Shown: positions 34,969 through 43,988, counted from the first letter of the stretch. The stretch: 64,000 nt of DNA from Roseateles_E cavernae (GCF_040187885.1 NZ_JBDPLH010000009.1:62001-126000), one strand, 5' to 3'. Numbers and translations: made by a program. Notes: generated by a model from the letters alone, not told the origin.

Positions 34969-35871
34969 ATGCGTATCGCCAGCAACCAATACCACGCCAC
35001 GATGAACAGCGCGCTGCAGGCGGCCAATAGCGGGCTGAGCCGCGTGATGCAGCAGATGGCCTCGGGCAACCGCGTCATGCTGCCCTCTGACGACACCATC
35101 GCGACGGTGCGCCTGGCCCGGCTGTCCCGCGAGGAGGCGGCGCTGGACCAGTACCGCAGCAATGCCGGTGCACTGAAGACCCGGCTGCAGGCCAACGAGG
35201 TCACGCTGGACTCGATGAAGAACGACTTGATGATGGCCCGCGATCTGCTCGTCTGGGCCGCCGACGGCGCCAACACGCCGGCCGATGTGGCCGCGATGGC
35301 GACCTCGCTGGAAGCGCTGCGCGACAGCCTGTTCTTCGCCGCCAACAGCCGCAATGCCGAGGGCAAGTACCTGTTCTCGGGCACCGCCACCGATGTCGCG
35401 ACCGTGACCGATACCGGCGCCGCACCGCCGGCCCGCTATGCCCAGAATGCGGCCGTCAACGGCCTCACGCAGGACGTTGCGGTCGGCGACGGCGTGACCC
35501 TGGCCGCCAATGTCTCGCTGGGCAGCCTGGGCTTCGCCGCCTTCCTGAACAAGCTCGACGCGGCGGCCACCGCTTTCAAGACCGGCAGCTACACCGGCAC
35601 CACCGCGCGCGACCAGCTGGTCGAGACCGATCTGATGCTGGACGGCATCAGCGGCCAGATCAGCGTGCTGGGCGGGCGCCAGAATGTGCTGCAGACCATG
35701 GCCGACAACCAGGCCGCGATCAGCCTGGCCAACAAGCAGGCCTATATCGACCTGGCCCAGCTCGACTATGGCGAGGCCTCGGTGCGCCTGAACAGCCACA
35801 CGCTGGCGGTGCAGGCCACGCAGAAGGCCTATGCCAAGGTCAGCCAGCTGAGCCTGTTCAACGCTTTCTGA
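34969..35871 (+). CDS. flgL: Hook-associated protein 3, FlgL
   Basis: 300 residues, flagellin-like ends: N-terminal LQAANSGLSRVMQQMASGNR and C-terminal EASVRLNSHTLAVQATQKAY with LSLFNAF. AGGAGAG lies upstream of the ATG. FlgL is the second junction protein. Confidence 0.95.
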   Translation: MRIASNQYHATMNSALQAANSGLSRVMQQMASGNRVMLPSDDTIATVRLARLSREEAALDQYRSNAGALKTRLQANEVTLDSMKNDLMMARDLLVWAADGANTPADVAAMATSLEALRDSLFFAANSRNAEGKYLFSGTATDVATVTDTGAAPPARYAQNAAVNGLTQDVAVGDGVTLAANVSLGSLGFAAFLNKLDAAATAFKTGSYTGTTARDQLVETDLMLDGISGQISVLGGRQNVLQTMADNQAAISLANKQAYIDLAQLDYGEASVRLNSHTLAVQATQKAYAKVSQLSLFNAF

Positions 35872-35884
35872 ATCGGACCGGCTC

Positions 35885-36982
35885 TTGCAAATCCCCGTCG
35901 TTCATAGCCCCCAGCGTGCCAGCGAAGTGCTGCAGCGCAGCGGCGCCAGCAGCCCCAGCACAGGCATCGCGCTGGACACGCTGCCAGCACTGCGCCGCGT
36001 CGCGCCGCAAGACCTGGCCCCCGCCGGCGCTGCCACGCCCGGCACGAGCGGCAGTGCCGGCAAGCACCGGACCAGCCCGTTTCGCGAGCCCGGGCAGCAG
36101 CAGCGCCTGGGCGAGCTGCAGCAAGGCCTGGCCTATGCCGAGCGCCTGGGCCAGGCCCTGCAAGATCTGAAGAGCGGGCTCAGCCGCGCGCTGGCCCAGC
36201 CGCAGCTCGCCGGCCGGCAGGCCTTGCCCGCCAAGCTGGAAGCCGTCCAGCAAGCCTGGCAGGCCCGCGCCGGCGAGAGTGGCGGCCAGCTCGACGCGCG
36301 CTTGCAGCCGGTGGCCGAGGGCGAACAGCCGCGCCAGCTGTTCCGCGTGCGCGGCCTCGATGTCCAGGCGCTCAGCAGCGCCGGCGCCGAGACGCTGAGG
36401 CTGGCCATGCCCGGCCAGTCGCGCGCAACCCTGGTGCCGCTCGACGGCCAGGGTCTGCAGCGCGGCCTGCAGAGCCTGCAGCGTGCGCTGGCAGCGACCG
36501 ATATGCGAGTGCACAGCCAGGGCGGCGAGCTGCTGTTCAGCGCGCCCGAATCGCAATGGCCGGCGTTCCGAGACGGCCTGAGCCTGCGCGGCGACGGCAA
36601 GCGCTTCCCCAGCGGCCAGATGGTGAGGGCCTTGCTGGATCCGCAGCCCGACGCGATCACCCCATCGGGCTGGCAGCTCGACGACAGCCAGGCCCAGCGC
36701 CACAGCCTGGTCCAGGTGCTGGACGCCCAGGCGAAGCTGGACCGTGCCCAGCAGCAGCTGAGCCAGCGCCTGGACAGCGCCGCCGCGCTGACGGCCCAAG
36801 CCAATACCATCACCAGTAGCGCCAGCTCGGCCGCGCAGCAAGCCCGTTTCGCGGCGGGCTTTCGCGCCGAGGCCAGCGAGCAGGTGCTGGACTTCGAGCG
36901 CCTGAGCGCGCTGGCGCCGGCCCTGCTGGGCCTGCATCGAAATCAGGTGCAACAGCTGCTGCTGCCGCCCGGCCAGGCCTGA
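35885..36982 (+). CDS. Unknown flagellar-locus protein at the lafW position
   Basis: About 365 residues using a TTG start at 35885; no ATG lies near and the ribosome site is weak, so the start is uncertain. Gln/Ala/Leu-rich; the N-terminal 60 residues look disordered. The middle has LFRVRGLDVQALSSAGAETL and GELLFSAPESQWPAFRDGLS, then GKRFPSGQ. The last 120 residues are coiled-coil (AQAKLDRAQQQLSQRLDSAA). It follows flgL by 13 bases. In Flag-2 clusters the gene after lfgL is lafW, an ill-defined hook-associated protein. This may be its counterpart, but no homology can be proved by eye. Confidence 0.5.
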   Translation: MQIPVVHSPQRASEVLQRSGASSPSTGIALDTLPALRRVAPQDLAPAGAATPGTSGSAGKHRTSPFREPGQQQRLGELQQGLAYAERLGQALQDLKSGLSRALAQPQLAGRQALPAKLEAVQQAWQARAGESGGQLDARLQPVAEGEQPRQLFRVRGLDVQALSSAGAETLRLAMPGQSRATLVPLDGQGLQRGLQSLQRALAATDMRVHSQGGELLFSAPESQWPAFRDGLSLRGDGKRFPSGQMVRALLDPQPDAITPSGWQLDDSQAQRHSLVQVLDAQAKLDRAQQQLSQRLDSAAALTAQANTITSSASSAAQQARFAAGFRAEASEQVLDFERLSALAPALLGLHRNQVQQLLLPPGQA

Positions 36983-36996
36983 GCGTCTCAGGGCCT
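36973..36996. terminator. Possible bidirectional terminator hairpin between convergent genes
   Basis: CAGGCCTGAG and CTCAGGGCCTG pair around CGT with one bulged base, spanning the convergent ends of the two genes. No T-run on either side. Confidence 0.3.
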
Positions 36997-37797
36997 GCGC
37001 TCGACGGCGTAGGCTCGCATCAGCTCCTCGATCGTGCCTTTGCTGCGCAGCCGCTCCAGCGCGCTTTGCAGGCGCTCGACCAGCGCCGGATCGCTGTGCC
37101 GGTTCATCGCAAAGTAGTAGCCGCCCTGCTCGCTGAGCGGCGCCAGCCTGAGCACCTCGCTGCTGGCCATGCCGGCCTGGCGCAGATTCCATGCCATGCC
37201 CAGCTCGGTGTCCACCATCGCGTCGATCCAGCCCAGGCGCAGCTGGCGCAGGATGGCGGCATTGCTCGCGTCGGCCACCAGGGCCGCAGGCGGCACGCCG
37301 GCGTCCAGCAGGTCCTGGGCCGCCGCCTCGCCGCGCACGACGCCGTAGCGGAGCAGGGGCAGGTCCTTGCGGTCCCGGATCGTGGCCGTGCCGCCGGCGC
37401 GTCCCCAGACCCAGGTGCTGCGCGACAGGATAGGGCCTATCCAGATGAAGTCGTGCTCGCGCGAGGGACGCCGCACCGTTGTATAGACCATCGCGTTGGG
37501 GCTCTTCAGCGCGGCGGCATAGGCGCGCGCCCAGGGCACGCTGTCGATCAGGCAGCGCAGCTCGGCTTCGGCGCACAGCGCGCGCAGGATGTCGGTCGCC
37601 ACCCCCTTGAGCTCGCCGCGCTCGCTGTAGTTGTAGGGCGGCCATTCCTCGGTGTAGGCGTTCAGCACCGGCGTGCCGGCCTGGGCCCATGCGCCGGCAC
37701 TGGCGATCCATAAGGGCAGGGCTGACAGCGCTGATCGAAGGAGTCGGTGCAGGGCAAACAAGGCAAAAGGGGTGGCGGCTGGCGATGCGCACAGCAT
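36988..37797 (-). CDS. Periplasmic solute-binding protein, family 3 (polar amino-acid type)
   Basis: 269 residues from the ATG at 37797. The N-terminus (MLCASPAATPFALFALHRLL... to AWAQA) is a signal peptide; an in-frame ATG at 37845 is possible but adds an unlikely basic extension. The mature part starts PVLNAYTEEWPPYNY, then GVATDILRALCAEAELRC and REHDFIWIGPI, typical of SBP_bac_3 proteins that bind amino acids or similar small ligands. No permease or ATPase gene is adjacent, so it may work as an orphan receptor subunit. It lies between the flagellar and injection-system operons. Confidence 0.8.
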   Translation of the reverse strand: MLCASPAATPFALFALHRLLRSALSALPLWIASAGAWAQAGTPVLNAYTEEWPPYNYSERGELKGVATDILRALCAEAELRCLIDSVPWARAYAAALKSPNAMVYTTVRRPSREHDFIWIGPILSRSTWVWGRAGGTATIRDRKDLPLLRYGVVRGEAAAQDLLDAGVPPAALVADASNAAILRQLRLGWIDAMVDTELGMAWNLRQAGMASSEVLRLAPLSEQGGYYFAMNRHSDPALVERLQSALERLRSKGTIEELMRAYAVERRP

Positions 37798-37829
37798 GCC
37801 AGCTTTGCGTGGCACCGCGTTGACGGCAA

Positions 37830-37938
37830 GGACAAATCTGTCCATGCGCGTGGACAAATACGTCTTTGCCGCTGCGCGACGCGGCCGTCCCGCAGCGCGG
37901 CCACATCCGGCCTCGAATGCGGGAGGACAAAGCCGTCC
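37830..37938. promoter_or_regulatory. Three copies of a GGACAAA-N3-GTCC motif (candidate operator array)
   Basis: GGACAAATCTGTCC (37830-37843), GGACAAATACGTCT (37852-37865) and GGACAAAGCCGTCC (37925-37938) share GGACAAA and a GTC(C/T) arm; the first is a 12-of-14 palindrome. Centre spacing is 22 and 73 bases, about two and seven helical turns. They lie between the solute-binding gene and the injection-system operon, upstream of both. Confidence 0.55.
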
Positions 37939-38055
37939 ACGCCCGCCTGCCGCAGTAAAGAAAAACATCCAGCACAACAAGCACTTAGCGAGTACCGGCG
38001 GGCTGGCATCTTCCGTGCATGCAACGTCGCCATCAAGCTGGGGGAGGCCCCGAGC

Positions 38056-38373
38056 ATGGATCCCGACATCATGTCCGTCGTTCAGCATCTGGCGCGCTAT
38101 CTGTGCGCCCACCCGCAAGCCTGCGACAGTGCCGAAGGCATCTCGCTTTGGTGGGGGGCTGCGGCCGAGCAGGGCGCGGCGGTCGGCGTGGTCGAGGCGG
38201 CGCTGCAGTGGATGGCGGCCTGCGGTGTGGTCGAGACCTGGCAGGCCGCCGATGGCCGGGTGCTCTATCGCGGCGCCCGCGGCGATGCGCATCTGCTGGC
38301 CCGGCTGCAGGCGCTGGCGGCCGATCCGCGCGCGCTGCTGCCCGGCGGCCCGGCGCCGAGGAGCTTGCACTGA
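38056..38373 (+). CDS. Small eCIS-associated protein, winged-helix-like
   Basis: 105 residues; ATG at 38056 with GGGGGAGG upstream. The sequence VVQHLARYLCAHPQACDSAE, VVEAALQWMAACGVVETWQA, DGRVLYR has the helix-helix-beta-wing rhythm of a winged helix and resembles small proteins that open eCIS operons. It is first in the rightward injection-system operon and its stop overlaps the next start. It may be an assembly or regulatory protein; the role is unproven. Confidence 0.5.
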   Translation: MDPDIMSVVQHLARYLCAHPQACDSAEGISLWWGAAAEQGAAVGVVEAALQWMAACGVVETWQAADGRVLYRGARGDAHLLARLQALAADPRALLPGGPAPRSLH

Positions 38374-38948
38374 TGGCCGGCGTCACCGCCATCCATGCGC
38401 TGTGCAGCGGGCTGGCCCAGCATCTGTCGCGCGCCTATCAGCTGCGCCCGATCGCCGGCCTGAGCTGCAAGTTCGAGCCGGCCGGCGTGAGCGAGCTGAA
38501 GAAGCTCGATGACCAGGACAGCATGCTGACCCTGATGGTCTGGCGCATCGGCCACAACGAGCAGTTGCGCAACCGTCCGGCGCTGCAGCTGCCGCAGGGC
38601 CGCGTCGCAGCGCTGAGCCTGAACGTGCATCTGCTGCTGAGCGTCTGGGCCGATACCGCGATGAAGGAGCAATCGCTGCTGGGCTGGGTCCTGCGCGAGC
38701 TGCTGCAGCGGCCGGTGCTGGACGCCAGCGTGCTGGGTGAGGGCTTCGGCCCCGACGAGCAGGTGCCGCTGCTGGCCGAGGACCTGTCGCTCGACGAGCT
38801 CAGCAAGCTCTGGCAGGTGCTGCTGCCGCCGCTGCGGCCCTCGCTGGGCTTTGTCGCCCGCAATGTGATGCTGGAACTCGATCCCGAGCCGGACCACGGG
38901 CCGGTGCTGGCGCGCCGCATCGCGCTCGGTGCGGAGGTCCGGTCATGA
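38373..38948 (+). CDS. eCIS tail-terminator/cap protein, DUF4255 (Pvc16/Afp16 N-terminal type)
   Basis: 191 residues; ATG at 38373 overlaps the previous stop (TGATG). VTAIHALCSGLAQHLSRAYQ, then LSLNVHLLLSVWADTAMKEQ and LLGWVLRELLQRPVLDASVL match the Pvc16-N/DUF4255 family that caps the distal end of the sheath-tube. It overlaps the next gene by 4 bases. Confidence 0.85.
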   Translation: MAGVTAIHALCSGLAQHLSRAYQLRPIAGLSCKFEPAGVSELKKLDDQDSMLTLMVWRIGHNEQLRNRPALQLPQGRVAALSLNVHLLLSVWADTAMKEQSLLGWVLRELLQRPVLDASVLGEGFGPDEQVPLLAEDLSLDELSKLWQVLLPPLRPSLGFVARNVMLELDPEPDHGPVLARRIALGAEVRS

Positions 38949-39727
38949 TGGAGCGCCTAGACCGCCGCATCTTCGGCGCCATCGAGTTCGTCGATGCGCT
39001 GAGCGATGCGCCGCTGCGGGCGCCGCTGCACATCGACGCCCCGGGTCTGCGCCTGCTGCCCAATCGCCGCGGGCTCTATGTGATCCATGCGGTCGACGCT
39101 GAAGACGATTACACCCGCGCCTTCGACGATCCGCCGGCCGTGCCGCCGCGCCGCGACTTCCGGCTGACTATCCACGACCCGCAGCAGCACTACCTGCCGC
39201 AGACCCTCACGCTGGCCCTGCCGCGCCTGCTGCCGCAGCCGGGCGTGCCGCTGGACGATGTCGACAATGCGCAGCGGCCACTGCGGGTCCGGCTCTATCC
39301 CTCGGCCGACCGGCCCCTGCGGGCGGCCTGGGCCGTGCTGCGCCTGGCCGTTCAGCTGCCGGGCGGGGTGGGCCTGGCCAATGTCGTGATCGAGGCCCAG
39401 CCCCGGCTGGCCGGCCAGCCGCTGCGCCACACGCTGACCGATGCCCATGGCGAGGCCTTGCTGGTGATTCCCGGCATGCCGGCCATCCTGCCGGACGCCG
39501 GTGGTCCGGCCGGCCTGAGCCGCGAGTTCAGGCTGGGCCTGCAGCTGCTGCTGGACCCGGCCGTGGTCGTGCGCAGCGATGCGGCGGCTGTTCCCGTGCC
39601 CGATCTGCGCGCGGTGCTGGCGCGGCGCGAGGCCGGCGTGCCAGCGCTGCGCGTCATCAGCCCCGCCGACCCCTTGCTGAGCGCGGGCAGCAGCCGGCGC
39701 CATGTGGAGACCGTGTCATGGCCCTGA
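38945..39727 (+). CDS. eCIS-associated protein with carboxypeptidase-regulatory-like beta domain
   Basis: 260 residues. LDRRIFGAIEFVDALSDAPL and LRLLPNRRGLYVIHAVDAED, then a beta-rich part GQPLRHTLTDAHGEALLVIP resembling the Ig-like regulatory domain of carboxypeptidases. Such proteins are usual neighbours of DUF4255 in injection-system operons; the role is not established. It ends 25 bases before the sheath gene. Confidence 0.6.
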   Translation: MMERLDRRIFGAIEFVDALSDAPLRAPLHIDAPGLRLLPNRRGLYVIHAVDAEDDYTRAFDDPPAVPPRRDFRLTIHDPQQHYLPQTLTLALPRLLPQPGVPLDDVDNAQRPLRVRLYPSADRPLRAAWAVLRLAVQLPGGVGLANVVIEAQPRLAGQPLRHTLTDAHGEALLVIPGMPAILPDAGGPAGLSREFRLGLQLLLDPAVVVRSDAAAVPVPDLRAVLARREAGVPALRVISPADPLLSAGSSRRHVETVSWP

Positions 39728-39752
39728 ACTGCGGCCACCCAGGAGGTGCATC

Positions 39753-41567
39753 GTGCCCGAATACCTAGCCCCAGGCGTCTATGTCGAGGAAGTCAGCTTC
39801 CGCTCCAAATCCATCGAGGGCGTGGGCACCAGCACCTGCGCCTTTGTCGGCCCGACCCGCAAGGGCCCGGTCGGCGGCGCGCCCGAGCTGCTGACCAGCT
39901 TTGCCGACTTCGAGCGCATCTATGGCGGCATCGACGATCTGGCCTTCGACGGCGACACCGTCGATGCGCACCGGCGCAACTACATCGCCCATGCGGCCCA
40001 GGCCTTCTTCAACAACGGCGGCGGCCGGCTTTATGTGGCGCGGGCCCAGTCCGGCGATGCCCGGGCGGCCGTGGCGCCGCCGCTGCTGGCCGCCGCCGAT
40101 GCGGCCGATCCGCCACGCGCGGTCTTCGAGGCCCGCTTTGCCGGCACACATTTCAACGGCGCCGTCATCACGGTGCAGCAGGTGCTGACGCCGATCGGCA
40201 AGGCCGCGATCAGCGCCGTACCCGACGGCAGCCTGCTGCGCATCCACCGCAAGAATCCCGCCGCAACCCTGGAAGGCCTGTGGGGCAAGGCCGCCGACGC
40301 CTGGAGCCGCATCGGCGAGGCGCCAGCGGCGGTGGACCCGCCGCTGCCGGCGATCACCACGCTGCCGGCCGATTTCGACCCGGTCAACTTCTCGGCCTCT
40401 CTGCTGAGCTTCGACCTGACGGTGGCGACCAGCGACGGTGCCAGGGCCCAGTACGAAGGCGCCAGCCTGGGCAGCGGCCAGCCGCAGTTCATCGGCCGGC
40501 TGCTGTCGGCTGCGCCGGCCCGCCGGGCCGAGGCCCTGGTGCAGCCGATCGCGCTGAAGACCCGGGGTGCGATCGGCGCGCCCGAGCTGCTGGCGGTGCT
40601 GGGTGGCGGCCGTGCCGATGCCAATGGCATCGAACCCAGTGTGCGTTTCACGCTGGCCGGCGGCACCGACGGTGCCGCACCCGATGCCGGCGAATACCAG
40701 GCCGGGCTGGACCTGCTGATCGCGCTGGAGGATGTCTCGGTGGTTGCCGCGCCGGGCTACTCGGCCTTTGCCGATATCAGCCAGGGGGCGGTTTATCGTT
40801 CGATCCAGGAAGCGCTGCTGAGCCATGTGGCCGACGCGCGCCGCTACCGCATGGCGGTGCTCGATGCGCCGCCCGATGTCACGGCCACCGAGATGCGCGA
40901 TCTGCGCGGCCTGGTCGATTCGACCCGGGGCGCGCTCTACTACCCCTGGGTCGTGCTGGCCAACCCGCTGGCCGGCCCCGGCAGCAGCCAGCCGGCCGAG
41001 ATCCAGCTGCCGCCCTCGGGCTTTGTCTGCGGCATCTACGCACGCAATGATGTCGAGCGCGGCGTGCACAAGGCGCCGGCCAACGAGATCGTGCGCGGTG
41101 CCTTGCGCTTCCATCCCAATGTCAACTTCGGCCAGCAGGAGCTGCTGAACCCGATCGGCGTCAACTGCCTGCGCCAGCTCGACGGGCGCGGCCTGCGGGT
41201 CTGGGGCGCGCGCACGATCTCCAGCGACCCGGAATGGAAGTACGTCAATGTGCGGCGCTACTTCAACTACCTTGGCGCGTCGATTGATCGCGGCACGCAG
41301 TGGGCGGTGTTCGAGCCCAATGGCGAGATGCTGTGGGCCAATGTGCGCGGCACCATCGCCGACTTCCTCTACAACGAGTGGCGCAATGGCGCGCTCTTGG
41401 GCGCCAAGCCCGAGCAGGCCTTCTTCGTGCGCTGCGACCGCACGACGATGACGCAGAACGACCTCGACAACGGCCGGCTGATCTGCCTGGTCGGCGTGGC
41501 CGTGATCAAGCCCGCCGAGTTCGTGATCTTCCGCGTCGGCCAGAAGACGGCCGACGCCAAGTCCTGA
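39753..41567 (+). CDS. Contractile tail sheath protein
   Basis: 604 residues from a GTG at 39753, fixed by a perfect AGGAGGTG site just upstream. N-terminal YLAPGVYVEEVSFRSKSIEG and TSTCAFVGPTRKGPVGGAPE, and C-terminal RGTIADFLYNEWRNGALLGA with FFVRCDRTTMTQNDLDNGRL are hallmarks of phage/eCIS sheath proteins (Afp2-3/Pvc2-3 type). The sheath contracts to drive the inner tube. Confidence 0.97.
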   Translation: MPEYLAPGVYVEEVSFRSKSIEGVGTSTCAFVGPTRKGPVGGAPELLTSFADFERIYGGIDDLAFDGDTVDAHRRNYIAHAAQAFFNNGGGRLYVARAQSGDARAAVAPPLLAAADAADPPRAVFEARFAGTHFNGAVITVQQVLTPIGKAAISAVPDGSLLRIHRKNPAATLEGLWGKAADAWSRIGEAPAAVDPPLPAITTLPADFDPVNFSASLLSFDLTVATSDGARAQYEGASLGSGQPQFIGRLLSAAPARRAEALVQPIALKTRGAIGAPELLAVLGGGRADANGIEPSVRFTLAGGTDGAAPDAGEYQAGLDLLIALEDVSVVAAPGYSAFADISQGAVYRSIQEALLSHVADARRYRMAVLDAPPDVTATEMRDLRGLVDSTRGALYYPWVVLANPLAGPGSSQPAEIQLPPSGFVCGIYARNDVERGVHKAPANEIVRGALRFHPNVNFGQQELLNPIGVNCLRQLDGRGLRVWGARTISSDPEWKYVNVRRYFNYLGASIDRGTQWAVFEPNGEMLWANVRGTIADFLYNEWRNGALLGAKPEQAFFVRCDRTTMTQNDLDNGRLICLVGVAVIKPAEFVIFRVGQKTADAKS

Positions 41568-41581
41568 GCCAGGAGCCGACG

Positions 41582-42022
41582 ATGATTCAACGCGACACCC
41601 CTTACGGCGCCTTCAACTTCCAGGTCGATCTGGGCAATGGCGTGGCCGGCGGCTTCTCCGATGTCTCGGGCCTGGTGACCGAGATGACGGTGGCCGAATA
41701 CCGCAACGGCAACGAGGCCGAGAACCATGTGCGCAAGATCCCGGGCGTGCACAAGGTCGGCGACGTCACGCTCAAGCGCGGCCTGATCGGCAGCGCCGAT
41801 CTGTTCCAGTGGATCAAGCAGACCCGCACCGAGGGCTACAAGGCCAAGCGCACCGTGGTCATCCATCTGCAGGACGAGGCCCGCGACGGCCCGGTCGCGA
41901 CCTGGCGGCTGCAGGGCGCCGTGCCGCTGAAGTACACCGGCCCCACGCTGGCCGGCAAGGGCGGCGGCGATGTCGCGATGGAAGAGCTGGTCCTGTCCTG
42001 CGAAGGCTACGAGATCGAGTAG
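41582..42022 (+). CDS. Inner tube protein 1 (T4 gp19-like)
   Basis: 146 residues. NFQVDLGNGVAGGFSDVSGL, HKVGDVTLKRGLIGSADLFQ and C-terminal EMTVAEY/EELVLSCEGYEIE pattern fit the eCIS tube family (Afp1/Pvc1 type). It follows the sheath gene by 14 bases; sheath-tube adjacency is conserved. Confidence 0.95.
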   Translation: MIQRDTPYGAFNFQVDLGNGVAGGFSDVSGLVTEMTVAEYRNGNEAENHVRKIPGVHKVGDVTLKRGLIGSADLFQWIKQTRTEGYKAKRTVVIHLQDEARDGPVATWRLQGAVPLKYTGPTLAGKGGGDVAMEELVLSCEGYEIE

Positions 42023-42038
42023 GTCTCGCGACTGCACC

Positions 42039-43988
42039 ATGTCCAGCCATCCCCAAGCCCTCACCGGATTGAGCTTCGAGCTGGCGCCGCCGCGCCCGTC
42101 CCATGCTCTGCGCAGCGATATCGCGCTCTTCGTCGGAACGCTCGCGCGGCGTCGGCGCGTGGCCAGCGATGCGCCGCAGGCGCTGCCGGTCGTGCTGAGC
42201 CGCTGGCTGGCCGGGCAGGGCATAGCCCGGGTCGGCGGCCTGCCGCTGGCGCGGCTGCGCCTGAGCCTGGCCTCGGCCGGCGCCTTCGTGGCAGACCTGC
42301 TGGCGCAGGCCGCCGATCTGGCGGAGCGGGCGCGACTGAGCACGCTGCTCGATCAGCGGCTGAACACGCCGGGCCGCCGCGCCGCCTTCGCTGCCTTGCT
42401 GGACGCCTGCCGCCAGCTGAGCGCCTTGCCCGAGAGCCTGGTCGAGGCGCTGCGGCTGCGCGGCCTGACACCGGATACACGGCCGGGCGCCTTGCCGGGC
42501 GATGATGTTCTGGAGGGCTGGCTGCGGGTGCAGACCCTGCTGAATCTGCCGGTCGCGGTCGAGAGCTTCGAGCAGGTTGATGCGCTGTTCGCCTGGGAGC
42601 AGCGCGGCGTGCGCGAGCGGGTGCTGCGCCCCGGCGACCCGATCGTGCCGACGCCCACCGGCGTGGCCTTGCGGGCCTTCTTCGGCGAGGGCGGGCGGCG
42701 CGCCTACATCGTGCGCAGCGGCGACCCGAGCTGCCTGTTCGAGTCGGCCGGCGAGCGCTTCAACAGCTGCTTCCCCGAGCCGGCCACGCGGGAGCGCTGC
42801 GCGCAGCTGCCCGGTGTGCAGGCCATCGTGCGGCGCGGTTTCCTCAGCGGCTTGCGGCCCGGCGGCCGGCCGGTCGCGCTGTCGGCGGCCGACTGGGTCG
42901 GGCTGGAGCATGTCTATGGCCTGAACGATGTCGCGTTCGCGCTGCTGCCCGATCTGGTCGATGCCTGCGCGCAGAGCCTGGGCGGCGAGCCGGCGCCGCC
43001 CGAAGTGATCGCCGCACCCGAGCGCTTCCGTGAATGCGCGGTCGAGGCGCCCGGCCCCGCGGCACCGGCCGGGCGGCGCCTGCCGGCGCCGCGTCTGAAC
43101 AGCCTGGGCCTGGCGGTCTGGCGCCGCCTCTTGCTGCGGGCGCTGAATCTGCTGGACAACCCCGGCCGCCCCTTCCACCGCCGCGATGTGCAGCTGCTGG
43201 CCTCGCTGCCGCTGCTGGGCGAGGGCCGCGAGCTGCCGGCGCCCGATCAATGGCTGCTCTGGATGGCGCGGCAGCCCGGCTGGATGCGGCCGGCCGAGGA
43301 TGGCGAGGGCGAGCTGCTCAGTGACCGGCTGCAGCTGGCCTATCCCTGGCTGCGTACCGACGCGAGCGCTGACGCGCAAGGCGGTGTCGAGGCGCCCGAG
43401 GGCAGCCTGGCCGGCCTGCTGGCCCGCAGCGCGCTGGAGCGCGGCAGCTACCGCTCGGCCGCGCGGCAGCGCATCTACCGCTACCAGGACAGCGAACCGC
43501 CTCTGGCCTGGACCCAGGCCCTGCATTACAGGCAGTGGACGCCGCTGGGCGAGCTGAGCCTGGCCCAGCGCGTTTGCCTGCTGGGCCCGAGCCCGCGCGG
43601 GCCGCAGCTGCTGTCGGATGTGTCCTGCGCGGCCGACCCGCGCACCCGCCAGGCGGCGGTGCGCCGGCTGATCAATGTCGTGATCCAGGCCGCCCGGCAG
43701 GCCGGCGAGGAACTGGTTTTCGAGGCCCATGGCGAGGCCTTGTGGGCGCGGGTGCGCGAGCGCCTGAGCGATCTGATGCGGGCACTGCTGAGCGCCGGCG
43801 CGCTGTCCGGCGACGCTCAGGCCTTCGCGGTGCGCTGCGGCCGCGACACGATGCGGCAGAGCGATATCGACGCCGGCCGCCTGCTGGCCGAGATCGAGAT
43901 CCAGCCGGCCCAGCCGATCCAGCGCATCGTCGTCGTGCTGAATCTGCGCGACGCAGGTCTGGCCCGGCTGCTGGCCGAGGCCGCCTGA
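42039..43988 (+). CDS. Second, divergent sheath-family protein
   Basis: 649 residues from the ATG at 42039. The N-terminal RSDIALFVGTLARRRRVAS resembles the first sheath domain, and the C-terminal AFAVRCGRDTMRQSDIDAGR followed by EIEIQPAQPIQRIVVVLN matches the sheath C-terminus that hooks into the next ring. The middle (about 200-500) is unlike the main sheath. In Afp/PVC systems a variant sheath forms the baseplate-proximal ring; that role is inferred here. Confidence 0.8.
   Translation: MSSHPQALTGLSFELAPPRPSHALRSDIALFVGTLARRRRVASDAPQALPVVLSRWLAGQGIARVGGLPLARLRLSLASAGAFVADLLAQAADLAERARLSTLLDQRLNTPGRRAAFAALLDACRQLSALPESLVEALRLRGLTPDTRPGALPGDDVLEGWLRVQTLLNLPVAVESFEQVDALFAWEQRGVRERVLRPGDPIVPTPTGVALRAFFGEGGRRAYIVRSGDPSCLFESAGERFNSCFPEPATRERCAQLPGVQAIVRRGFLSGLRPGGRPVALSAADWVGLEHVYGLNDVAFALLPDLVDACAQSLGGEPAPPEVIAAPERFRECAVEAPGPAAPAGRRLPAPRLNSLGLAVWRRLLLRALNLLDNPGRPFHRRDVQLLASLPLLGEGRELPAPDQWLLWMARQPGWMRPAEDGEGELLSDRLQLAYPWLRTDASADAQGGVEAPEGSLAGLLARSALERGSYRSAARQRIYRYQDSEPPLAWTQALHYRQWTPLGELSLAQRVCLLGPSPRGPQLLSDVSCAADPRTRQAAVRRLINVVIQAARQAGEELVFEAHGEALWARVRERLSDLMRALLSAGALSGDAQAFAVRCGRDTMRQSDIDAGRLLAEIEIQPAQPIQRIVVVLNLRDAGLARLLAEAA

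Noticed and set aside
37811..37825. TGGCAC-like sigma-54 promoter near the solute-binding gene
   Set aside because: The required GG-N10-GC spacing fails: the second element has AC instead of GC.
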